From Paraburkholderia silvatlantica (GTDB lineage Bacteria > Pseudomonadota > Gammaproteobacteria > Burkholderiales > Burkholderiaceae): a stretch of DNA of 64,000 nt. The first letter of the stretch is position 1; each line of letters opens with the position of its first letter. The DNA lies in contig NZ_QEOL01000008.1 in NCBI RefSeq assembly GCF_003096715.1, positions 62,001-126,000 on the forward strand, in the 5' to 3' direction. The position numbers were made by a program, and so were the translations under genes. This document shows, in pieces, positions 27,609 through 35,185 of this stretch. The notes below the pieces were generated by a model. It was not told the DNA's origin and made no database searches. It saw nothing but the letters and a program-made list of their open reading frames with translations.

Positions 27609-27743
27609 TTCGCGGCAAACCCCGGGCGGCGCGTCCCGCTCCGGGTGCCCGCGGCGCGCCGCGTTGGCGCGGCAACTCCGTTGGCACAACTCCTGCGCAG
27701 GGTTAAAGTTTCGTACTACGCCCACACAAGGAGAATTGCCGAG

Positions 27744-29021
27744 ATGCCTCTCCCGCAATCCCCCACGCTCACCGCCCGCCTCGAAGCGGCGCGCAGCGCC
27801 AGCGACGCGCTCTTCAACGTCGTCAAGCCCGAGTTTCTGTACGAGCGGCCCATTCGCGAGCGGCACCGCATCGTGTTCTATATCGGTCATCTTGAAGCAT
27901 TTGACCGCAACCTCTTCGACAAACGCCTGTTCGACCTGCCTTCCACCGATGCGCGCCTCGACCAGTTGTTTGCGTTCGGCATCGATCCTGTCGATGGCGG
28001 CCTGCCGACCGATGTGCCCGCCGACTGGCCAGAACTCGCCGAAGTGCTCGCCTACGGACGCGATGCACGCAGCCGCATCGACGCGCAGCTCTCGACGCTC
28101 GACCTGCCTTCCGATGCCTCGAATCACGACACGCCAGGGCAGTTGCTGAACGTCGCGATCGAACATCGGCTCATGCATGTCGAAACGCTCGCCTACATGC
28201 TCCATCAGATGCCGTTCGGGCAAAAGCAGGCGCCCGCCGCAACGCTCGCGCGCGCCGACCCGCTCCACACGGTCAAGGCCGGAACCGTGCAGGTGCCCGC
28301 GGGCCGCACGGAACTCGGCATGACCGCCGAGCGTGGCCTGTTCGGCTGGGACAACGAGTTCGGAGAACAGCAGGTCGACGTGCCGGCCTTCGAGATCGAC
28401 CGCTATATGGTGACGAACGGCGCGTTTCTCGAATTTATCGAGGACGGCGGCTACCGGAAGCGCGAACTCTGGAACGACGCGGACTGGGCCTGGAGGGAAA
28501 GCGCGCACGTGGCGCACCCCGTATTCTGGTCGCGCGGCCCTGAAGGCTGGACACTGCGCACGATGTTCGAAGACATCGCATTGCCGCTTGCATGGCCCGT
28601 GTACGTGAGCCACGCCGAGGCCAGCGCCTTTGCGCGCTGGCGCGGCATGGCGCTGCCAAGCGAGTCGCAATGGCAGCGCGCGGCGCACGGCGCGCTGCCT
28701 GGCCGCAGCGACAACTTCGATTTCCGCGACTGGAACCCGGTGGCCGTCGACGCCACACCCGACAGCGCCAGCACGTGGGGCGTGGAAGGCCTGTACGGCA
28801 ACGGCTGGGAATGGACCTCCACGCTTTTCGGTCCGCTGCCGGGCTTCAAGGCGTTTCCATTCTATGAAGGGTATTCGGCAAACTTCTTCGACGGTCAGCA
28901 CTACGCCATGAAAGGCGGCTCGCCGCGCACTGCCCAGTGCATGTTGCGGCCAACGTTCCGCAACTGGTTTCAGCCGCGTTATCAGTATGTTTATGCGGGA
29001 TTTCGCTGCGTGCGGGATTGA
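27744..29021 (+). CDS. EgtB/SUMF1-type nonheme iron enzyme
   Basis: 425 residues. A DinB-like N-terminal domain (~1-170) carries VFYIGHLEAFDRN and HRLMHVETLAYMLHQM; the H-x3-H-x-E pattern is the iron site of EgtB sulfoxide synthases. A formylglycine-generating-enzyme (SUMF1) fold follows (~180-425), with YMVTNGAFLEFI, LPSESQWQRAA, GNGWEWTSTLFGP and YAMKGGSPRTAQCMLRPTFRNWFQP. It probably forms a C-S (or C-Se) bond on a histidine derivative, as in ergothioneine or selenoneine synthesis, but no egtD, senB or senC gene is adjacent. AAGGAG precedes the ATG. Confidence 0.82.
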   Translation: MPLPQSPTLTARLEAARSASDALFNVVKPEFLYERPIRERHRIVFYIGHLEAFDRNLFDKRLFDLPSTDARLDQLFAFGIDPVDGGLPTDVPADWPELAEVLAYGRDARSRIDAQLSTLDLPSDASNHDTPGQLLNVAIEHRLMHVETLAYMLHQMPFGQKQAPAATLARADPLHTVKAGTVQVPAGRTELGMTAERGLFGWDNEFGEQQVDVPAFEIDRYMVTNGAFLEFIEDGGYRKRELWNDADWAWRESAHVAHPVFWSRGPEGWTLRTMFEDIALPLAWPVYVSHAEASAFARWRGMALPSESQWQRAAHGALPGRSDNFDFRDWNPVAVDATPDSASTWGVEGLYGNGWEWTSTLFGPLPGFKAFPFYEGYSANFFDGQHYAMKGGSPRTAQCMLRPTFRNWFQPRYQYVYAGFRCVRD

Positions 29022-29045
29022 CAAATAAAGCATAAGTTGGCTGCC

Positions 29046-29093
29046 CAATAAACCTTATGGTTTATTGCACATACCGGCAACCCTATGGTTTAT
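29046..29093. promoter_or_regulatory. Palindrome with a repeated half, not facing any visible gene
   Basis: CAATAAACC (29046-29054) and GGTTTATTG (29059-29067) form a perfect 9-bp inverted repeat around TTAT. TATGGTTTAT recurs at 29084-29093, 28 bp away. It lies between two convergent gene ends (29021 and 29198), so no gene has its promoter here. It looks like an operator left without its gene, or an AU-rich transcript hairpin. Confidence 0.45.
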
Positions 29094-29197
29094 CTTGCCC
29101 TCGTATGGCGCCCCTGCAGGCGAAGATAGTCTATGGGGGACGCGCCAGGGCCTGTTCACATTCATAATTGCCGTGTGCGCTGGCGAACCCCGGCCAG

Positions 29198-30097
29198 TCA
29201 TGCCCTGTCAGACCCGACCGCCGAAGGAAACGGATGGTCCTGCGTCTGCGGCGTGGTCGAGTATGCAAGGCTGATGTCGCCCAGGAACACACTTTCGCCT
29301 AACTTGCATTCTCGCGATGTCTCGCCGAGCGCATGACGAATATCGATCCGGTACGTGCCGCTGCCTTTCGCGAGCCCGCCGAACCGGAAATCGCCGAACG
29401 CGTCAGAGACCGCTTCTGCAACCCTTCGACCGTCCGAATACAGGATAACCTCAGCACCAGCGACACACTCAACCACGCCGTCCACCCGGGCGCTGATGCT
29501 GCCGGCTACGAAGCAGCTTTGCCAGCGTTCGAGGCCGCTGTACCACACGCGAGGCCGCGTGCCGAGAGTGGGTCGCAAAACCTCGAGCCCTTCGCGCCGG
29601 GCCTTTTCCGCCATCGCGGCGTCATCGAGTTTGACAGCCTCGAATACGCCGGTGGGGCAAGCCTGTTCGCATCGCGGACGCTGCCAGCCCTGATCGAGCA
29701 GATGAGCGTCGAAGATCCAGGACTGCGGCACTTGCAGTTCCTCGTTCCAGACAATCGCCTTGTACGGGCAGGAGTTGACGATATCTTTGCGGCCGCGAGC
29801 CTTATCCGGATCGATGATGACGATACCGTCGGCGCGCTTTCGGATCGCGTCGCCGCCGACGCGCATGCATGGCGCTTCGTCGCAGTGATTGCACATCACA
29901 GGCAGGTACGTCGTTTCGACCATGTAAGCGTCGCCCTGCACGCGGCGCAGGATGCGAATGGGGCTTTCGGCGCCGGCCGCGGCGGGCGCGGAGTAGCCGG
30001 GAAAATCGTTTCCAACGTGCTCATCACGTGCCGCGATGACACAGTTGTTGCAGTTCTCGCACTGCCCGACCTTGATAATCAGATTCCACTTGCTCAT
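29198..30097 (-). CDS. Iron-sulfur subunit of a transhydroxylase-family molybdoenzyme
   Basis: 299 residues; electron-transfer subunit paired with the large subunit 10 nt upstream. Ferredoxin-type cysteine clusters are CENCNNCVIAARDEH (~12-25), CNHCDEAPCMRVGGDAI (~68), NSCPYKAIVW (~108) and RPRCEQACPTGVFEA (~143), enough for three [4Fe-4S] clusters. The C-terminal ~80 residues (AGSISARVDGVVECVAGAEVILYSDGRRV) form an immunoglobulin-like carboxypeptidase-regulatory domain. That layout is the one in the pyrogallol-phloroglucinol transhydroxylase small subunit. GAGGAG precedes the ATG at 30097. No Tat signal, so probably cytoplasmic. Confidence 0.88.
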   Translation of the reverse strand: MSKWNLIIKVGQCENCNNCVIAARDEHVGNDFPGYSAPAAAGAESPIRILRRVQGDAYMVETTYLPVMCNHCDEAPCMRVGGDAIRKRADGIVIIDPDKARGRKDIVNSCPYKAIVWNEELQVPQSWIFDAHLLDQGWQRPRCEQACPTGVFEAVKLDDAAMAEKARREGLEVLRPTLGTRPRVWYSGLERWQSCFVAGSISARVDGVVECVAGAEVILYSDGRRVAEAVSDAFGDFRFGGLAKGSGTYRIDIRHALGETSRECKLGESVFLGDISLAYSTTPQTQDHPFPSAVGSDRA

Positions 30098-30107
30098 CAC
30101 GTACTCC

Positions 30108-33086
30108 TCAAGCTGCACGACCGAGCAAGAAAGCTTCGGCGCCCTTCCATTTTTCAACCTGCACAAGGCATGAATTCGGGCTCATGCTGCTTGTGCCGGC
30201 CGTCTGCGGCCGGTCCGGGGTCAGCAGGTTCATGCACCCGCCTATTTCAACGCGCTCGCCATCGACTTCGACCAGCTGAAATTCAGCGCTGGCCTCGTAC
30301 GACTTGACGACACCGGCGGTGACGAGCTGCGATACGTCAGCCGCACAAATGACGGCGCCCCGGTCGTTGTACACCTTGACGAGATCGCGATGGTCGATGC
30401 CTCGGGCCGCCGCGTCGGCGGGACCGAGCCGCAGCAGCCAGAAGCGATGACCGCCGACCAGCGCGCGATGATCTTCGACACAATTGACCGACGAGTTCTT
30501 CCCGTCGCAATGCGTGTGAAAACTGTACCGGCTATGAGTCGCGATCAATTGCAGCGGAAAGCGCTGAGCCAGTTCTGAACGCCGCCCCTCCCAGGACGGG
30601 ATGTAGCGGTTCAGCGGCGGCCGCTCCGGATTGTCCGCCGTGTGCCGCTTCAGCAACTCCGGCACGAACTCCAGCTTGCCACTGGGTGTCTGCAGCCCCA
30701 TGCCGAACTTCTCCGCGTACTGCGACGGCATCGGATGCGGTTCCTGCATGTCCTTGCGCCGTCCTTCCGCAAACCAGCGCATGTCGACAGGATGCCGCAA
30801 TTCCGGCTTTTCGGCCGGAACGACGAAATAACCCTTGCGGCAAAACTCGCGCCACGAAATGTGATCCGGCAGATCTGACGAGGCGAACACGCGCTTGACC
30901 CAGTCGAGTTCACTGCATCCCTCGGTGAAAACGCCGCCGAGGCCAAGACGCGACAGAACAGCGGTGAAGATGTCATAGTCGGAGCGGGACTCGCCGAGCG
31001 GCTCGATGCATTTGTGCTGCATCGTGATCATGCGGTGATTCACGGTGTTGAAGCCATGATGCGCGTAGCCGCCGGAGTTCGACCATTCACCGATATCCCA
31101 TCGTTCCAGCGACGTACACGCCGGCAGAATGATGTCGGCAAACTGGGCCTCGCCCTCCATCCAGATCGACTGGTTGACCACGAATTCGATGCTGGGATGC
31201 CGGTAGGCGTCCACCCAGCGTCCCGATTTCGTGACCGTGCTGAAGGCAGACCCGCCGTAGCGATAGATCATGTGTATCGGCGAGTAGCCCGGCATCGGGT
31301 AGCTGAACGGCGCGAACTGGGCTTCCTGAGACATACCGTCCCAGAGGTAGCCTGTCGCGTGCCCGTCGATGATGGCATCCGGCAGCTGCTGCCGCGGGAC
31401 CATCTGCTTGACCGGATTCATGGTCAGGATGTGCGGCATGCGCTGATAGTTGTTCACGGCATTCGCGGTCCATGCGAGGTCGCCCGACATGCCGCCGTCC
31501 GCGTAGCCCGGAAAATAGAAGTGCAGATCATGCGGCGCACCGAGCTGCAGACAGCCGAAATTCACGCCCGGCTTGCCCCAGCCCTGCATCGCCATCATCA
31601 TGATCATGCAACGCGCCCATTGCGCACCGGTTGCCCCGCGTCCCGCCCCGCCGAATCCCGCCCCCGTCATGCCGACGGCAAGATAGACCTTCTTCTTCCC
31701 CCAGAGGCGCGCGAGGGCACGAACGTCTTTGGCAGGCACGCCAGTCTCCTGCTCCTGCCACTCGGGAGTCTTGCGTATGCCGTCCGTTTTGCCTGTCAAA
31801 TAGGCCCGCCACTCATCGAACCCGGTGGTCCGGTTCGCGACGTACTCCTTATCGTACAGATCCTCCTCGAGCCATACGTACATGATCGCAGTGGCGAGGG
31901 CCGCATCCGTTTGAGGCCGGATGGGAATCCACCGGCCGCCCAGCAGCTGCGCTGTCGGATTGCAATGCGGATCGATATGGACGAACTCGATTCCCAGCTC
32001 CTTGGCCCATAGACGCCGTGGTGTGCCTTCGAATCCCGCATAGGCGCCGTTCGTGCTTTCCGGGTCGCAGGACCAGAAAACGATCATTTCGGCTTCCTTA
32101 AGGCAGTCCTCGATACCGCCGTAGCCTGACGGCACGCCAACGCGCATCGAGTTGCCGAAGTGGTGCATGGCACCCCAGTACCATCCTTCCCAGCTGTCCG
32201 GATTCGCGGCCACCCGTGTAAAGCCGATCAGATTGGCGAAGCGGGTCAATGCGCTGAGGTAGTAGCCGACATTGCCCCACTGATGGTGCGACGACATCGG
32301 AAAGGTGATGGAACCCGGGCCGTGAACGCGCTTTTGCCGGTTGATTTCCCGCGCGACGATGTCCAACGCCTCGTCCCAGCCGATCGGCACATAGCCGGAC
32401 TTGCCACGGTTCTGCGGGTTGCGTTCCCCATCGGGATCGAAATCGACCCGCTTCATCGGCTGGAGGATGCGCTTGTCCGAGTAGACGAGCGACTTGATCG
32501 ACAGCGCATGCGGCGCGACAAGGCCGCGCCGTGGCGGGCTGAAACGGCGTCCGCGCGCCTCGATCTCCCAGCTCGGCGCATCCTTGCTATCGAGATCGAT
32601 GGGTGTTACGCGTACGATGCGTCCATCCTTCACGTAGACGAACAATGGGCCGCCGTTCGTGCAGGTGGTATAGCGTCGTGTGCCATCCCGCATCGGCGCG
32701 CCCATCGGCAGGCTGACGGTTTGCATCATGCTTAGCGTCTGCATGAACCAGACCAGCAGCTCATCGTCGCCGTCAGTGACCACCTTGAAATTCTTCGCAG
32801 CATGGATGATATCCATGTAGTTAGGACTGGGCGAAAGGAATTTCAGGGCGGTGGCGACATCCTTGAACTGCATGCGTACGTCGGGCTTGGGATGCGTTCC
32901 TGCGCACGACCGGATGCGGCCGTTCTTGAGCTTGATGACCCGACCGATGCTTTCATCCGCGAGTCCGATCCACGCGACGAGATCGTGCTCCTTCAGACGA
33001 GCGCGATAGGCAGGGAAGCGGCGTGCCGTCAGGTCGATGACCTTGGGCATGGCAAAGAGAATTGTCTTGAGGATCTGGCGCTTCAC
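30108..33086 (-). CDS. Transhydroxylase-family molybdopterin oxidoreductase, large subunit with SCP2-like N-terminus
   Basis: 992-residue DMSO-reductase superfamily catalytic subunit. Residues ~12-123 (AWIGLADESIGRVIKLKNGRI, then MQFKDVATALKFL) form an SCP2-like sterol-carrier domain absent from the classical enzyme. The molybdenum part starts at ~135 (YTTCTNGGPLFVYVKDGRIVRV) and has only one of the cluster cysteines. H267, D297-S298 and Y528 lie at the spacing I recall for active-site H144, D174, Mo-ligand S175 and Y404 of Pelobacter pyrogallol transhydroxylase (offset ~123). It therefore probably hydroxylates or transfers a hydroxyl on a polyphenol. GTG start at 33086; ATG 33050 is an alternative. 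Gene is one of a leftward catabolic set. Confidence 0.85.
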   Translation of the reverse strand: MKRQILKTILFAMPKVIDLTARRFPAYRARLKEHDLVAWIGLADESIGRVIKLKNGRIRSCAGTHPKPDVRMQFKDVATALKFLSPSPNYMDIIHAAKNFKVVTDGDDELLVWFMQTLSMMQTVSLPMGAPMRDGTRRYTTCTNGGPLFVYVKDGRIVRVTPIDLDSKDAPSWEIEARGRRFSPPRRGLVAPHALSIKSLVYSDKRILQPMKRVDFDPDGERNPQNRGKSGYVPIGWDEALDIVAREINRQKRVHGPGSITFPMSSHHQWGNVGYYLSALTRFANLIGFTRVAANPDSWEGWYWGAMHHFGNSMRVGVPSGYGGIEDCLKEAEMIVFWSCDPESTNGAYAGFEGTPRRLWAKELGIEFVHIDPHCNPTAQLLGGRWIPIRPQTDAALATAIMYVWLEEDLYDKEYVANRTTGFDEWRAYLTGKTDGIRKTPEWQEQETGVPAKDVRALARLWGKKKVYLAVGMTGAGFGGAGRGATGAQWARCMIMMMAMQGWGKPGVNFGCLQLGAPHDLHFYFPGYADGGMSGDLAWTANAVNNYQRMPHILTMNPVKQMVPRQQLPDAIIDGHATGYLWDGMSQEAQFAPFSYPMPGYSPIHMIYRYGGSAFSTVTKSGRWVDAYRHPSIEFVVNQSIWMEGEAQFADIILPACTSLERWDIGEWSNSGGYAHHGFNTVNHRMITMQHKCIEPLGESRSDYDIFTAVLSRLGLGGVFTEGCSELDWVKRVFASSDLPDHISWREFCRKGYFVVPAEKPELRHPVDMRWFAEGRRKDMQEPHPMPSQYAEKFGMGLQTPSGKLEFVPELLKRHTADNPERPPLNRYIPSWEGRRSELAQRFPLQLIATHSRYSFHTHCDGKNSSVNCVEDHRALVGGHRFWLLRLGPADAAARGIDHRDLVKVYNDRGAVICAADVSQLVTAGVVKSYEASAEFQLVEVDGERVEIGGCMNLLTPDRPQTAGTSSMSPNSCLVQVEKWKGAEAFLLGRAA

Positions 33087-33195
33087 TTTTTGATCCAGTG
33101 GAAAAGCTGCGCGGATGCAAGCATCACGGCAATACGGACCAGCGCCCCCGAGCGGGCATGCAGTTCAGGCGGGCGCGGTCATGTCCGGTTGAGGA

Positions 33196-34110
33196 TTAAA
33201 GACCCGGGAAGGCCGGGCCCCATTGCAGCAACGTGTCTCGTCCGAACGGACAGGTGAGGGTCGGCGAGTCGCTGTTGACCAGGTCGCCGTCCACGTAATG
33301 CTCCACGTGAAAGCCGGCGGGATCGGTCCAGTAATCGAAAATCTGGCTGCCGTGGAAATGGCGGCCGATGCCCCAGCGGTGCTTGTAGCCTTTATCGGCC
33401 ATGGCCATGTGACCGATGCCCACGTCATCGATATCGCGACATTCGAAGGAGGCGTGGTCAAGGCCCACCGCCTTGCCGCCGACAATCGCCAGTGTGTGGT
33501 GGTCGGTCCATGCCGCGCCTGTTTCCAGGTGCATGAAGCCGGCCACGACGTTCTTCTCGTCGCCCTGGTAGATCAGTTCCGACGCCTTCATGCCGAGCGT
33601 TTCGCCATACCACGAGATCAATCCCTGCGGGTCCGGCGAGAAGACGGCCACATGGCCGAGCCGCTGAACGTGCGACGGGCCGAAGGCCGGGCGCTGGAAG
33701 TCGCCCAACCGGTTTTTGGCATGGGCGTCATTCCACACAATCGCAGCGCCGCCCGACGGAATGACTGGCAGACGTTCTGCGCCGAACACGAACTCCAGCC
33801 GACGGCCGTCGGGATCGGCCCCCACCGTGTACAGGCCTCCACCCGGATGCGGGCAATCGGTCACGGGCGAATCAAAGCGGGCCGCCAACGTCTCGAGTGC
33901 CTCGCGCGAGCTCACGCGGAAGCCGACGCCAACGAACGCCGCCTCGCCTTGCGTCGAGACATAGGAGAAAGGCGCATCCCCGTAGCTGCGCAGATAAAGC
34001 GTGTCGCCGCCCTGTCGCAGATCCTGCAATCCGTAGTCGACCATGAAGTCGCGGACGGCAGCCAGGTTCGGGTGGCGAAAAAGAACGTATTCGATGTCTT
34101 CGATAAGCAT
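33196..34110 (-). CDS. VOC-type extradiol dioxygenase (two-domain)
   Basis: 304 residues with two vicinal-oxygen-chelate modules, as in type I extradiol ring-cleavage dioxygenases. Likely Fe(II) ligands are H in QRLGHVAVFSPD (~153), H in KAVGLDHASFEC (~220) and E in GFHVEHYVDGD (~272). The signature HRWGIGRHFHGSQIFDYWTDPAG is nearly shared with the paralogue at 38207-39307. It probably opens a catechol-like ring formed in this pathway. The substrate is unknown. Confidence 0.82.
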   Translation of the reverse strand: MLIEDIEYVLFRHPNLAAVRDFMVDYGLQDLRQGGDTLYLRSYGDAPFSYVSTQGEAAFVGVGFRVSSREALETLAARFDSPVTDCPHPGGGLYTVGADPDGRRLEFVFGAERLPVIPSGGAAIVWNDAHAKNRLGDFQRPAFGPSHVQRLGHVAVFSPDPQGLISWYGETLGMKASELIYQGDEKNVVAGFMHLETGAAWTDHHTLAIVGGKAVGLDHASFECRDIDDVGIGHMAMADKGYKHRWGIGRHFHGSQIFDYWTDPAGFHVEHYVDGDLVNSDSPTLTCPFGRDTLLQWGPAFPGL

Positions 34111-34188
34111 GGAAAATCTCGCGATTGATGAGGTTGACGGCTCGACGGGCCGCCACGATCGATGTCCGGGGACGTTGTTCGTCCCCCG

Positions 34189-34929
34189 CTAGAATGTGTA
34201 GGCGACGTTCACAAAAACGTTAATGGGTTCGATCCTGAGCGTCGACTTCGAAACGATCTGCGTTCCGTTTGCAGTTTGTCCATATAGGGTCATGTGCGTC
34301 CGGATCGGCATGTAGCCAACGGACGCTCCGACCGACCAGTGTTTGGCAAACGCGTAACTTGCCCCGACCTCGAACACGGGGTTCCACGATGCACTGAGGG
34401 TCGCGTGTATGGATCCGCCAGGACCGACACTGTCGGTGATGAACTGGTTGTTGGTTGCGCGAACCTGGGTGAACCACGTGTAGTTCACGCCCAATCCGAC
34501 GAAAGGACGGAATTTCGACTGAGCCTCAAACAGGTGATATCGAAGTTCGACGGCGGGCGGCATCGGCCTCGTCGTACCGAGGGTGCCGTACTTCGAGAGC
34601 GTCCCGTCTCCAACCAGATTCACAGTGAGTGGCAGGCCAAAGAGAGTAGCGATGCCGATGTGGTCGGTCACGTAGTACTCAGTGGTGATGCCAAGCGTAT
34701 CCGTTGACGTCGCGTGTGCGCCGGTACCCGATAATTCCCGGTTGACTGCAATACCGCCGACGCTTTCCACGGTGAGCGGCGTTGCATTGCCCTGTGGCGC
34801 TACGTGAAGCCACCCTGTCGCCACCGTAAAACTTCCAGCTGACTGGGCATTCGCATTTCCGGCAAGCGCAGCCGTACAGATAAAGCCCGCCATTACGGCA
34901 GGACGAACATGTCTCCTGTTAATCCTCAC
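34189..34929 (-). CDS. OmpW family outer-membrane channel
   Basis: 246 residues with a Sec signal peptide ending near GNANA-QSAG (~29) and an 8-stranded barrel ending INVFVNVAYTF, with the terminal Phe needed for outer-membrane assembly. OmpW/AlkL-type proteins pass hydrophobic molecules across the outer membrane; within this cluster it is probably the entry route for the aromatic substrate. GTG start at 34929 with AGGAG 7 nt upstream. Confidence 0.88.
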   Translation of the reverse strand: MRINRRHVRPAVMAGFICTAALAGNANAQSAGSFTVATGWLHVAPQGNATPLTVESVGGIAVNRELSGTGAHATSTDTLGITTEYYVTDHIGIATLFGLPLTVNLVGDGTLSKYGTLGTTRPMPPAVELRYHLFEAQSKFRPFVGLGVNYTWFTQVRATNNQFITDSVGPGGSIHATLSASWNPVFEVGASYAFAKHWSVGASVGYMPIRTHMTLYGQTANGTQIVSKSTLRIEPINVFVNVAYTF

Positions 34930-35052
34930 GTATCGTCTCCTGTCTCATCGGTTGGTTATCTTTTTTATCGTGCGCACACCCAAAACGACCCGCGCACTGC
35001 GCCGGATCGTTTGTTCGGCCCTTACACATCCGGGCCGGATCCACAAATCAAA

Positions 35053-35096
35053 TGGCCGGTATTTACGTAGTCATACTAATTATCTGGCCGGGATAT
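35053..35096. promoter_or_regulatory. Repeats upstream of OmpW
   Basis: TGGCCGGTAT (35053-35062) and TGGCCGGGAT (35085-35094) are near-identical direct repeats 32 bp apart (three helical turns), with TAGT-N3-ACTA (35068-35078) between them. They lie in the gap before OmpW, so a separate regulated promoter for OmpW and the downstream genes is likely. Confidence 0.35.
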
Positions 35097-35185
35097 GATT
35101 TGCGAATGTCTGAAGCTTCCGTCCCCGTGCCTTACCGTGCAGTTGCCACGTTTGATCAATTGCTCTTCAGGTCAGTGAGCGCGCA

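Noticed and set aside
26793..29048. 751-residue open frame on the minus strand across the FNR and EgtB-like genes
   Set aside because: Antisense shadow of two clearly real genes; no family resemblance, typical of GC-rich DNA.
29130..29200. Sequence resembling an insertion-sequence end (GGGCCTGTTCACATTCATAA)
   Set aside because: No transposase, no second end and no target duplication could be identified; the likeness is too short to support.
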